A DNA stretch of 64,000 nt, from positions 743,838-807,837 of the forward strand of contig NW_019774069.1 of NCBI RefSeq assembly GCF_001039355.2. The letters run 5' to 3'. The translations under genes and the position numbers were made by a program. The number at the start of each line of letters is the position of its first letter. The first letter of the stretch is position 1. The notes under the pieces were generated by a model that searched no databases, was not told where the DNA came from, and saw nothing but the letters and a program-made list of their open reading frames with translations. Source of the DNA: Lingula anatina. Its lineage: Eukaryota; Brachiopoda; Lingulata; Lingulida; Lingulidae. Positions 37,594 to 53,868 of the stretch are shown here, in pieces.

Positions 37594-37665
<72 letters not shown>

Positions 37666-40600
37666 TTTGTTTCATATATGGGTCAATATTGTCTTACAGC
37701 AAATTCATGTGCAAGAAAAAGATTTTGTATCTGCAGTTGGACTGCTGGGAGTTGGTGCTGACTTTGCACAAAGGATGGGTGCACAGTATAGTAGGGTTTT
37801 ATACTTACTTAGTAGAGGAATGGTAAGTAAAAATCACATGCTGAAAAATGTTTAAGTGAGATACTGAAATTCCAATTTTTTGTACTTTTATTGAATGAAA
37901 CATATTTTTAAAATCCGACTGGCATAAATAATTTGTTTGATTTTAATAAAAATACATCTGAGAGTATTTTGTACAAATTTTCTTTTTCAATTAGAAAATG
38001 GTTTTGAAATGTGAAGTTAATTTTATTTCAGCTATTACTTATCAGCAAAAATCTGACGGAAGTCCACCAGAGCCTCAGTTTGTCTGGAGAGCTTATAGAA
38101 AGGTTGCAAGGAGATCCAGGGAGGAAAGAAGGGCTCAAAGTGTTTTTTCTCATTTTACAAGTTTGCCATTTTCTAATGGCAGGACAGGTACAGATGTGTT
38201 ACTATATCAGCTACAGAGTATCTTCATTTTTGTAAAATGATAGAAACAACTTACAGGTGTACATCTCATATATTGTTACATTTTTTTTAAGATAAGTATA
38301 AAATTATGTAATGTGATTAGGATGGTGTTGAAAATTTTTCATTTCATGTAGAATATGTTTACTTGATGACTGTTTTGTGCAGTGTATCTGCTGACTTGAC
38401 TACATCAGTCTTTGTGTATTCTGTTTTTATACAAAATGAAACTTTCTTTCAGCATAATACATAAGATCCAGTGGAGTATTTTGGAGTTTTTTTTAAATGC
38501 TTTGAAAATTTTAAGAGAAAAGTGACAAGATTTCTTTTAAATATATTTTAATAGGTGAAAAGTGTAAAACCAGCATTAAAGCAACTTCAGCAAAGCATAC
38601 AGACAATTACCTCAATACACATAGATGAAAGTGAACACATTGACCAAGGCAAGTAATTTTTTTCTTTTTACGAAAAAAATTCTATGACAATACAATTGAC
38701 AGTTTCTACATCTGCTTGCTTAAAACCACTCAATCACATGAATTTGAAATAAATGTGTAACAGGCTTAACTTACAACTTAAATACTTGTTGTTTCATGCT
38801 TTCTGTATACAACAAAATCTCTATCTTTTGAAAATATTTAAGAATTGCATTATGCCATAATGCTGACTTTATTATCAAGGATCTTTTGTCAGTAGTTGGT
38901 TATATTTTGATCTTTGTGCACATACGTACACCTGCACACAGGCTGACACGCACAAGCACACAAGTATATAATATTTATCTTTTGGTCTTTCTGTAGATCC
39001 TCTCCCAGCCAACCCAGCAGACTGCTTCCAGTGGTTACCTAAGGAACATATGTGTGTATTAGTGTACTTGGTAAGGATAAATTTACTCATTTCAGTTATC
39101 CTGGTCTGATTAAAAACATCAGAAAAAGTTGATTTAATCTCAGTGCAGGAATCACAGTGTTTTGGCCCAGATATTTAATGAACAGAATATTTTTGCTTGG
39201 TGTCACAAAATCTAGTTTTAAAATAAATTATATTGAAAGCTGTGTGATAGTGTTTGTTGATTTATTCCAGGTAACAGTCATGCATTCCATGCAGGCAGGA
39301 TATATGGACAAGGCCCAAAAATACACTGACAAGGCTCTCATGCAGATTGAAAAGTTAAAAAGTATGTACAATCAGAATAGTTTGAATAAAAATTCACATT
39401 CCTATACATCTTTCTGTATTTACATACTGCTGTCTCAGAGAATGTAAAGGCTTTTACAGCAGTTGTACAAAATAAAGTTTTTGCGGTGTTTATTTTTGTG
39501 TCATATATAATTAACAATGATATAGAGTTGAACAATTTGTTTGTTCCAGTGTTAGACTCAAATCCTCTCCTGTCATCATTTCAACTGATGTTGTTAGAAC
39601 ATATCATCATGTGTAGACTTGTTATGGGAAACAAGACCATGGCAATTCAAGAAATTTCACAAGCTTGCCAAGTCTGTCAACAAAGCCCAAAGTTACTCCA
39701 AGTGCATGGTGCACAACTACACACATTATTGGTGAGTAGAATAGATCAAAACAATTTGACATAAATTGTGGTGTGAAAAAAAGTTCCATATAAAATAGGT
39801 AAGAAATAAAAATGTGATGTATTGAATTATAACTTTGTTTATTCGGATAAATTTGTTTTTTCTGTTATTATTGTTACTAAATAGAAGTCTTTGGTGAAGT
39901 CTAAGAAGCTTTGATCTCTTTTCCTAGGGGCTGTATGCAATGTCAATGAATAGCATGGATGCTGCAGAGGTACAATTTAGTACTGCCATAAGGGTGAGTA
40001 TGAGGGTGGACTGATCTACATTTTCGTTTATATTTTGTAGGCCACATATCAGTAACAATGTTATGAGCCATCTACATTATACGGATCTTACCCAGGGAGT
40101 ATTTATTTCTTTGGTTATTTCCTTTTCAGTTATCTACAGAACCAAACTTATGGAGTTTTAACAATTTGAATTTAGCAATAGTTTACCTACGGAACAATAG
40201 GCATGCTGATTTAATGACATTATTAGACCGGATAGACCCTGAAAGGATTCCAGCAGGGTGAGTGTTTTTTTTAAAGCTGTGTCTAGATTTAAAGAGAAGA
40301 GTTGAGATGAATTAAGATGTGCTTATTGGTACATAAGCTATGTGGCTGTAGCCTGTATTGTATTTCAAAATTGCATGTCTTTAAAATTAAGTGCAAAAAA
40401 GTGAAATAAAAAGATTTTAATGAATACTATTCAATGATGGACTTTGGCTGAGATCAGTATGTTTTTTTGCAGTCTACAATATTATATCAACCTGGGTGCA
40501 GTCTCATATAATTAGTTTATTGACATGTGCTTGGTTTTAGGTCTCACAGTTTGAAAGCAGCTGCATTTTATGTTCGTGGACTACAGTCATTTTTTCAAGC

Positions 40601-42324
40601 TAGATACAATGAAGCAAAGTAAGTTGGAATTGAAAAAATAAATAGTTCTGTCTTGAAACTTTCTTATGCCCCTATTCCACACTGACTAAAAATTCCACAA
40701 ACTGCCAAGAATTTAAACTTCCAGGGTTCTTAGTTTCATCATGATAAATTCTTTAAGCCCCTAACTAATTCCTTACTATTCTCAGTCAGTTCTTCCAATT
40801 CATGAGAGATTGTGTAATTGGCCCTAAAGTTTGGAACCAGTCTTATATTTATCACCAGTTAATGTTCAGACCCTAGTGCTAGGACCAATATTATAGATGC
40901 TCTATGTTGAACATTCATTTTGGAACTGAAGCCCAAGCAGGGACAAGATTTCTACAAGAAATGTGCAAAATTCCACAATTCCTCATGATTTATCAATTCC
41001 TGGCGGTTCATGGGATTTTTAGCCGAAAGTACACATTAAAACTTAGAGAAAAGTACATGTTGTGTTGTACACTTGTCATGTGTCAAAGTGATGTGTTTCA
41101 GGAACTGTTTAAAATGTTTATGAAGTGACTGTTGTTAGGGGTCTGAATTTCCTTATGAGCATGTCTTGTTTATGAAATTATTAATTAATGAAATATTTGA
41201 TTTATTTTTCAGGAGGTATCTCAGGGAAACTTTGAAGATGGCCAATGCTGAAGACTTGAATCGCCTAACATCATGCTCACTGGTTTTATTAGGACATATT
41301 TTTTTATCCCTGGGAAACAGCGAAGTAAGTTTGCTCTTTTGTTGGATCCCTACTTGATATGAAATCTTTTAATTAAAAGATGGTCTCAAATTGGAGAACA
41401 TAGCCCTTGCAATGACCCAATGCAACTTTGATTTCACTAGTATTATATATTCTCTTTTTGGTTCCTTTCCATTGATTTCTTTTTCTTAGCTATCTTTCTT
41501 GTATATTTTGCAAGATTAATTGGTTTTCAGACTATTACTCGTCCATTTTCTGACCATATCTACCTCAAACCTTTCAGGAAGCTATGAACATGGTAACGCC
41601 AGCCATTCAACTGGCAGCAAAAATCCCAGATGCGCAAGTACAACTTTGGGCATCAGCTCTCCTTAGAGGTAATACTATATTGTTAGACTGCATTTTAAAA
41701 ATTTCTAAGGTTGTTGTAAGATGGGTAAATTTGATGTAATATAAGGAAGATACCAGAAAAAAGTTAACCTCAATTAAGCATTTACATGCACAAAGCACGC
41801 ACACACACACACTCTGAATGAATGGAGACTTTGGTCTATTGGTCACCACCCATTGTGCAAATTACACCTTTGTCTGTTGCAGATTTATACAGGTTAGTAG
41901 GTGATCATGAACGTGAGGCTGCAGAACATCAAGTCCATCACAGTTTTTCACAGTCCCTCCTCACAGACCACATGCAGTCAGCCAACCAGCCTGAACACAA
42001 ACTAATGCAGGTGTGTGGGAGATGTACATGCCTTTGGAATCACAGTTAAAAAGGACTTGAGAATTATTCCACTATGGATACATTAAGAACCTGGCTTTGT
42101 GCAGCAGGTTATTTAACTTCTTCATTTTAACTGCACATGAGAAATCTTAATTTGATTTAGAAAACAGTATATCATATTCAACTTTATTTCTATTCAAAGT
42201 CTGTATTTCCTTGTATTATATCATATCATATCATAAGTGAATTAACTTTTTATTTCAGTGGACTGAAGGACCCTGCCCCTTCCATTTATTGAATTCTCCA
42301 AATTCAAGTGGGCCACTGTTATAG
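35273..42324 (+). CDS. MAU2: MAU2 (SCC4), cohesin loading factor subunit
   Basis: Seventeen exons give 599 residues: 35273-35503, 35616-35633, 36548-36613, 36891-36986, 37700-37822, 38032-38187, 38555-38648, 38997-39070, 39271-39361, 39550-39731, 39928-39993, 40130-40257, 40541-40618, 41213-41324, 41578-41668, 41883-42010, 42259-42324. MAU2 is the TPR superhelix that wraps the N-terminus of NIPBL to load cohesin. Near-identity to vertebrate MAU2 is seen throughout: [40 protein letters not shown]-type (here [20 protein letters not shown]), [45 protein letters not shown]. Exon 2 is an 18-nt microexon (WGLSNS). The acceptor of exon 3 lacks a pyrimidine tract. The intron after 38648 has a GC donor, because only that junction keeps frame. 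It is head-to-head with EPHX4 and upstream of GATAD2. Confidence 0.97.
35616..35633 (+). other. MAU2: MAU2 microexon (18 nt)
   Basis: TGGGGATTGTCAAATAGC lies between a strong acceptor (tctctctttcag) and donor GTATCC. It supplies six residues (WGLSNS) that align with human WLISQQ between the exon 1 end (LETA) and IPSFDDVKF, so it is needed for a collinear protein. Confidence 0.8.
36381..36443 (+). repeat. (TG)n microsatellite, about 31 repeats
   Basis: An uninterrupted TG run in MAU2 intron 2, about 105 bp before exon 3. Confidence 0.95.
37596..37663 (+). repeat. (CA)n microsatellite, about 34 repeats
   Basis: An uninterrupted CA run in MAU2 intron 4, ending 36 bp before the exon 5 acceptor. 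It is the exact complement of the TG tract in intron 2. Confidence 0.95.
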
Positions 42325-43237
42325 CATATTCTCTATGAATTTCGGAAGAGAACCCATTACAAGCTGGGGAAGAAAACAGACAATGTACATATGTGAATAG
42401 AATACATTATGACCTCATGGTGCATTGGTCATTATCATAAGCTATCACCAGGAGCATCATCATCTCTCATCATCATCATCATCATCCTCTTAAGAAGCTA
42501 TCTATAAACAATTTTATGGAAAAGATTGATCAAAATACTGCAGATTATGTTTTAATATCAGTTTGAAAATACTTTACAACTGAAATAAATTTTTTATCAA
42601 AACAGGATCTCAGTTCAGAAATATGGTCATTGTCTATCTCTGTGTTAGTTGAGTATGTGATAACGGTATACGTTTTTGAAAACTACAATCATGTTACGTT
42701 AGACTTTATAAGAATAGCCTGGAAGCAGTTTGTGCTATTGCTAGCTTATTTAAAAAATGTATGAAGATTTGGACGAGAGGGAGGGCTCTGGTAATCTGAA
42801 GTAAATGATACATGTTCAGCTGAGTGTATCAAATCCAGAAAAAAATGTCTGTATATAGTTTTGCATGTTAGGTTCAAACATACAAACATTTATATTTATA
42901 GAGAATTTTCCACTGAAGCCTTCTAATTTATTTGAAAACTACCTTAATGCCGATTTCAATAAATAACATTTTAATTGGCAGTATGATATGTCACAGCTAA
43001 CACATTTAAAATTAATTTTTAACTTCCTGATTGTGTTATTAGTCAAAATTTATTATTTGGTGATTGTGACATCACCCATAGTTGCTGCATGATTGTGCTA
43101 TTTCACTGTATCAAGTATTATGATATTAAAACTACCCTAGTCAATTATGTTGAAAGAAACTAAAGAGAATGTGCATTTATGCTTTTCCAGCCAATTTTTA
43201 AGCAAATCTGTATTCTTGTAGGTACTACATGTGTACA

Positions 43238-43243
43238 AATAAA
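43238..43243 (+). other. Candidate MAU2 poly(A) signal AATAAA (distal)
   Basis: A canonical hexamer about 0.9 kb after the stop. A proximal AATAAA lies at 42584-42589. Which is used cannot be told from sequence. Confidence 0.4.
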
Positions 43244-46200
43244 AATGTTGATATATATATGTAAGGGTTAAAGTGTTGTGTAATAATATCAAGAGTCATA
43301 CCGTATTGTGCTGTTGAACTAAAGTATTGAAAAGAAACTGCAGCATCTATGAAGTGTAGTATATTTGTCTCATTTGACTGATTTAGCTACAACATCATTT
43401 GCTTTTCTTTTTTTTTTCGCATGCAAAAGCCCCTTCAAAAAAAAAAAAAGGCATTTTGCATACTTTGGCATTCTAATAGTTTAAGACTTATTTAAGATAT
43501 CAACTTTTCTCATCATTATACAACAAATTTCTGAGAAACATCAATTTTGCTGTTCTGTTGAACTTAAGCTTTTTTAGCTTGTTTTGGGAGATATTATGTG
43601 ATTTCTGAAAATAGAATTGTGTAAATTAAGTACCTTACAGGATGTTCATTGGCCCTAGTCCAACCAATCAGATTGCAGAGTAACAAAGCAAAATAAACAA
43701 TTACATATTCATGTATTTATTTGTGCAACTCTTCTTCTGCACACTTCATCAGATGGTTGCCATAGCTGCGAGGTGACATACATCTTGACCTTTGCACAAA
43801 GACCGATACATTAGGTCACATGTTCATGATTACCCAATGAGATTCAGACAAGATTTAATGGTTGTTTACTAGTAAACAATTTGTTTGTTTGCTCCCTGCA
43901 CTACAAAGTGAGAACCCCACTCCTATTTTAGAGAAAGGTCAGCCATTTTTTGGGGTGAAAATAGTAATTATTTAACAGTGCAACAGGAAATCGTAAGAGT
44001 TAGCAAAACACGGACCAATTAGTATTATGATTCAAAAATCAACATTTGGAGCATAAAATATTTGGAATTTTTAGTATCTGTTAGAGGTGATTGAAAACAA
44101 TTTCCTCCAATTCATTGACTTTGGAAAGGGAAAACCCGGCATCCCCAACGTGGGACTGAATAGGCCAGGACCATTTTCGGACAGGTGAGCAGAGGGGTCA
44201 CACGTGATTTTATTCATAATAATATGAAAATATTTTTAAATCGAGTTTATAATATTTGATCATTGACGATAATATCTGTGATAAATGAACTGAAGATTAT
44301 CATGTCTTTGATACTGATGAACCGCATATGACTGTGATTGGGGAAACCCAACCATTGAGTTCGTTTTAAGGTTGGGAGAAACCTATGTGAGATCAAATTT
44401 TTAAAACGGGGATTTCCTTCTGATTTTTATATAGTGTACGATATATGGAAAATAAAGGCGGTTTTTTTTGCAAGTGTATGTGGTGTCTATGTAACAGTAT
44501 AATATGAAGAATTTCTAAAAGAGGAGTTGGGAGAAAATGATCAATCATTGCATAAGGTGCCCGCTGGCAAATTGCTGATCAAACTGTAATTCTCCCAACT
44601 TGTGCCCATTGTGTGTCTCCTGGAAAGGAGGGTGTCAGGCAGTGGAACATCTCAGACTTTCGTTGCTCAGGTATATAATATTTTAATTGAGTGCTCAATT
44701 TCGCAATATCATCAAAAATAAGATGTTTGAGGGTCTGCCAGTGTCAGTATGTGGTCGAAAGTATTATTTGTTTTAGCAGGGATTCCCCCTTTTCAAGACC
44801 CCTTCTGGTGTGGTAATCTTTTGATTGACATGTGATTTGACTCGAGAACACTTTTAACTTTATTGGAAAAATAATTTTCTCATGACTTAGATTTCAGTCA
44901 TCTGGGTTGTATTTTATATTTTTGGTACCGTGATTTGACATGCCCCCATATTAAGCCTCCCTGGGATATCCTGAAAGTTATAAATAGCACAATTCCAATG
45001 CCCCTTCTAGCTCGGTGACTAGCTAGTTGTGAAGGAAGTGTAAATTTATTAAAATGAAGACAAGTTTTAAGAAATTTCTTATAATATTTTTCTTTGGATA
45101 TTTTGTAATATTAATTGCCTAACATGAGAAATTGATAACTTTTTAAAATAGTCTCAGATTTTTGTTATAAATTAGTCAAAATTTGGCTGATCATATCAAG
45201 CAAATGGGGAGCAGCAAGCAGAGCACTTTTTTGTGTATTTTGAAAAAGCAACTAACTTGTGAATATAATAGTGTAAAATAGACAAAGGTCATAACTATTA
45301 AGGCACATTAGTTCCTATCTTTGGACATACTCATTGGGAAAGTTTACTAGTATTTAGACATGATGGTTAAACATTGTTGGTATTTAGGTATTTGTTGGCA
45401 AATGTTAATACACTGGATGAAATAATAATAATAAACTTGAGTTGCTTTTGGGATGCCTTAAGGTAATTTTGATGGTTTGTTTTGGTCTTAACCACAACAA
45501 TATGTTTGAATTTGTATCCATCAAAATAACAGGATAGTAAAGCAACATTCATGAAACACAAAGTTTTTCTAGAAGTATGTGTGTATGTTTTAGTTTCCTT
45601 TCTTTTTTGGCATTAACTTAATTTCCCTCAATCAGACACAAATGGTTATTCATTTAGATTTTGTATAAATGTCAGCACATTATGCAGATTCAGTTTTATG
45701 TTACTCTTTGCATTTATAACTATTCTACAGATTATATTTTCATTTATGATATTAAAGTAGGTTTATAAGAAATCTAATATATGTATAATACAAGAACAAG
45801 GCATTACATGGCCTACATGCCCATCGTCACTGCCATGTTGTTAATTTGGAGTCAACAATGGTTTGAAGGCACATTTCACATTTGCAAAATATTTTTAAGA
45901 CATCAGTGACAAGGTCCTGTTGGGGCCTGTTCAAAACCAGTTAATCCACTGATGAAATAGTCTGCGGATCAAATATGATATGCACTTGACAATGGATTTT
46001 GGTGTCATCCCTGCAGGGGCAGAGCAATTAAATCTTGGCATGCTTTCAAGTGGGCCATGATCCACTGACTAGTTAGCAATGATGAGACTTTTCCGACTTT
46101 TGTTGGAATTCTGACTTTTTCAGGATCATTTGGGTCATTCTGGTGAATCGTGTACCCTGGACCCCCCCCCTCCCCCGCTTCTTGAAAACTATGTGACAAT

Positions 46201-46449
46201 GAACTTTCGATTAACCTTTGAAGATTTAATGAGATGGGCCCTAGTTGAAACAAAGACTATCAACTTAAAATAAGATTTTTACAGTGTTTTGATTGCCCTA
46301 TCTCTTCATTTAAAACCTTGTTTGGTAAGGTTAACTAATTTTGGGTTTTGCTATTTCTTAATTTAGGAAATATTTGCAGATGGTTTGCATATCTAGGTGT
46401 ATTAGACTTATGATTACTGTCCTGTTTCTTGATATGTATGACTGGGTTC

Positions 46450-46680
46450 CCATATTTAGAGCGATCCATCTGGATCGACCTAACTCCCTGGGGGTTCACG
46501 CTAAATTGCTATCAGCTCAAGGGGCTTATTGTCTGTCACGCCTACCAAATCAGCTAGGGGTATACATAATTACCCCCTAACACCTTTACTAGGCATGACA
46601 GACGTTTAAGCCTGTTAGTTTGATAGCAATTTAGTGAGACTTCCCAGGGAGAAAGATCAATCCAAATTTCTGTGGGAATG
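46450..46680. mobile_element. Family 1 MITE, third copy (reversed)
   Basis: It contains the same blocks as the 15.5-15.9 kb pair in inverted order: ggatcgacctaactccctgggggttcacgctaaatt, then aattaccccctaacacc, gacagacgtttaagcc and agtgagacttcccaggg, bounded by ttcccata and tgtgggaa. It is more diverged at the GATCGATC termini. Confidence 0.7.
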
Positions 46681-48682
46681 GTCCCTTAGATAATTGCTGC
46701 CTAATTCCTTTACTTTCATTTTTTAAATTTGTCATTGCATGTGAAAGGGCAAATGGTCTGTACTGAAGAAATCCCCATCTCTGCACATGTTGTAAGTTGG
46801 ACAAATACCATTTGATGGTTTTGATAGTTTTCCTGTAAGTGCTCCTGACTTTTGAGCCTGCAGTTTTCAATTCATTGATGCTAAGAATCTCATGAGCAGA
46901 TTGTTGTTACATGTCAAGCTCAAGCTGATTACTGATAAAGCATGTACAGTAGTTAGGCATGACATTTTTGTTGTAAGTAGTTCAGAGTTCTTTTTCTTAA
47001 CTACAGTCAAAGAATCAGTTACAAAATCAACCAAGAATGAATCCATGCTATTGGGAATCCATTTTGGAGGTAATGATATTCTTGTATACTATTCCTAGAT
47101 TGTTTTTAAATCTTTGGCTTAATTTTGTGAGCAATCAAGCATTTTTAGTTTTAAAACTGGATTACTGTACATACCTTGAAAACTTGTTCATCACTGAAGC
47201 AAGCAATGCGTATTTGTGGATTTATTTATTATCTATTATTCAGAAAAGACGCTTGAAGGTTTGAGTGTGTGAGGGTTTGTTTGCATGCTAAAAAACCCGC
47301 AAGTGTTTATTAGACAGTATTTGGGAGTTATTCAGGGGATTGTGCTTAGTAGCTTTAAGTAGAGTTGCATATGTTAGTATTGACATAGTTGGAGTATTAT
47401 ATTTCATGATTTTGCTATCAGAGTAGATTTTTCTTGTTTTTAAAAACACTGATAGCTACTGAATATGAATATGTTAAAGGTTTATAAGTTGTTGAAAGAA
47501 AAGAAAAAGGGGTAAATCTTTGATTTTTTTGCTTGAATACTAGTCCTGCAGTTGTCAAAAATTTTTCAGAGGGGGTAATCGAGGCAACATATCTAATTTG
47601 TACGTGTAATGTGCTGATATTGTATGTAGTTAGATATTGAACAAAGAAAGGGAAGTTAAATGTTGATACAGTTTCCACGTCATCAACTAGGCTGTAGTGC
47701 TTCAGGCAGACCAGAGGTCAATGTGTGTGAGAGAGAAAGATCACATGACCAGGTAGTTTGACTGACAGGTGATGAGGTGATGACTCCTCCCCTTATAATC
47801 TAAGTGCCATTGATGCATGCATAATCCATGGTGTAACAGTGTGAGAGCCAACTTTATTAGAGGAGTTAAACATATCTGAAAAAAGTACTATTCTTAAGCT
47901 TTATAGTATATTCACAAGTAAGAGCCTACAGAATATAATGCAATGTAAAATACTTTTTTGAGAGACACTTTCCTTGTGAAACCCTTTGCTCACCGGTCAT
48001 GCTTGAGCCAGGCACATTTCTGTAACATTGTATGAGGGTTAATGTAGGTCACCAGTTTTATTGATTCAGACAAAGGAGCAAGTCTTTGTACAGTGCTTGT
48101 GACCAAGAGGCAAGGGAGACTCCTGACATTAAGTTGATAAACTTGTGTATTTTAGGATGTAGAATTTATAGAAAGTCTTAATGAGAAAAAGTTAATTCCT
48201 TGTAGACCTTGCATTGGGTCTAGGATCCTAATTACAGGTAATGTGTTTCATCTTACAAGATGGAGGGTGAAGGGTTTGGCCAGTAAGTGCTCTATGTGTT
48301 TAATATGGATGAGCAAGTAATAGAAAGGATTCTTAGTAGATAATATCTTATATTCATGAAACATATTTGTAATCCGTATGTCTTACTACCTAAATTTCAC
48401 AATTTTTAGGCAGATATCTTTGTAGCTGTTCTGATGTTGTAATTTTAACAGTTTATGGAACACCTAAGTAATGTACTGTAGAGCTTTCAGATTCAAAATC
48501 AAGCTAAACTTGGTTATTTTTGCCTGCCTTTCTTGTGAAATGCCAAATAGCATTGAATATAAGATTGATATATGTATGATGTATTACTACATATATTGAT
48601 AATTTTTTGAGATTTAACAATCTAGTCCCATACTCCAGGAGGCTAATAATGATGCTTGTAGCAATGGCAGTGGAAACATTTT

Positions 48683-48780
48683 CAGGCCTTCCCAACTACC
48701 AGACTCGGCACCTACGGGTCCAGAATAAACCGGTATATCTGACCACACTACCCGTTTTCAAGGTGTGTGTCAGATCGCAT
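48683..48780 (+). repeat. Dispersed repeat, copy B
   Basis: It matches 14812-14905: cccaactaccagactcggcacc and gaccacactacccgttttcaaggtgtg. Similarity fades after about 48,780. Confidence 0.6.
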
Positions 48781-49171
48781 AAAAGAGTATCAAACCCTAT
48801 CACAAATTCTGTAACAAGCCTACCTGTCATCCGGGTATCGCGCCTCGTTTTCGTCAAGTAGGAGTCGCATGAATATAACAGACGACTCCCTCAATCAGGG
48901 GGTGGAAACGCGCTACTTATATGATTAAGACGAGCCTAGCCGTCAGTACCGGTTATTGTTTTGTGACCTTGAGGAGCAATTAGGTTTGGTCGTTGCGGCA
49001 CGCATCAACAGTAGTTGAACTACCACACCTGGGTCTTTTGTTTTTGACAACTGTTCACTCGTCATCGAGGCGCTTGTTCAAGACTACAGGCTGATATCTA
49101 CTAGTACTACCAGTGGCTTCATTAGTAACGTTCCCACAATACTTAAGTTTTCTGTCCGTGCGTACAAACCT

Positions 49172-49172
49172 N
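49172..49172. other. Assembly gap or join (single N)
   Basis: A lone N as at 12897 and 20089. Here I see no duplicated flank. The left side is CpG-rich and the right side AT-rich, so the two contigs may not be truly adjacent. Confidence 0.7.
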
Positions 49173-50467
49173 AGAAAAAACTGGCATTTTGGTACTTCCA
49201 GAGTATTTAGAGTATTTTAACTAGACAAGAGTATTTAAAACTGTGGCATTTCTTTGGGATTGAATGGTATTTTATTTTTGTATTTTTATTCCAGTAACAC
49301 TGAAGTAAAAAGGGACCTTCAGTAGCATTCCATAGTGTTGATAATAACATCTTTTAGGGAATACAGAGGTATCAGTTGAATCAAGAACATCTGTCTGCAT
49401 TGATACATGAAGTTGGTCTAGCATTATGTCAGTTCAAGAAAAGTAACTTTTTCTTATCAAATGATGAGAAAAAATTAATAAAGACTTAGAGGTTCAAAAT
49501 ATTTTAGTCCAAGTTAAATATTTTGAACATTTTGCTGAAAAATTGAAAGAAAGATGTGAAACCAAGTAGACTACAAATACAAAACTGCTTAGTATTTTGG
49601 TCAGAGGATTCTAGTCATGAGAGGTTATTTCTGAATTTCTCTACTTTCACATAAGAGTATGAGTAAGTTTATTACAAATGATTTATAAATAACACTCATC
49701 ATTATTTGAATTTAAACAGCAAATGTTATCTTTGTTTAGCTTTTTGGTAGTGCTGCCCATTTTATTTTAAACTCTGCCAATGCAATGGGAACACATTAAA
49801 ACTGTTAAATGTTTAATGATTTTCAAAATATGACGTAATACACAGACAAAGCCTTGTTCTTGACAAACTGGGGACAGGCACAAATCATGACATGTTATGG
49901 CAATATTTTAGTGAATAGTTGTTGTAGTTATGATAAAGAAGGCTTGAAAAGGGAAGTGGGAAGTATTGGAGACAGCAGTACCTGGATGGTGCAGAGCACA
50001 TGTAAAGCAACATCGTAATCTGATACGTGCGGGATGCATAGTTTAGTATTCCCTGCTAATGTATATTACAGTCAATATTATAGGCTTGTGAAGGCTGTCT
50101 TCAATATAGGTCATGTGACTGATATTGAACTTGTCTGCAGTTACTGGGCATTTCATATGGCATGTGGGTGTTTATTGGTAGTCTTAGCAGGGAGGAGATT
50201 TCAGTGATGGCTATTTATAGAGGAATGGCTTTCAGTTTCCATGATATATAAAGCGACATTTATGAAGACGTGTGCTAGACCTGACATGTTAAACAATCGT
50301 TGAATGTGAGAACCTGAAAAAGGGAATCTTTGCAGGATATTGATGTCTTTTCATAGATATTGCACAGTCATTGAATTTTTTTCTTTGTTGTTTAAGTCAT
50401 TCAGAGAAGGACTGTTCACTCTTAAAATTTGATTTATTATTAGATCAAGGAAAGCTGAACTAATGCC

Positions 50468-53868
<3,401 letters not shown>

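Larger units (their letters stand above)
42325..50467. other. 8.1-kb gap between MAU2 and GATAD2 coding regions
   Basis: It begins with the MAU2 3' UTR (AATAAA at 42584 and 43238; an (ATC)n run at 42455-42486). I find no coding exon in the rest. It holds a family 1 MITE (about 46450-46680), a copy of the dispersed repeat (about 48683), a CpG-rich stretch at 48780-49170 ending at an N (49172), and AT-rich unique DNA. Non-coding 5' exons and the promoter of GATAD2 probably lie here. Confidence 0.5.

Noticed and set aside
42455-42486. Short (ATC)n run as a possible regulatory element
   Set aside because: A simple microsatellite in a 3' UTR with no other support.
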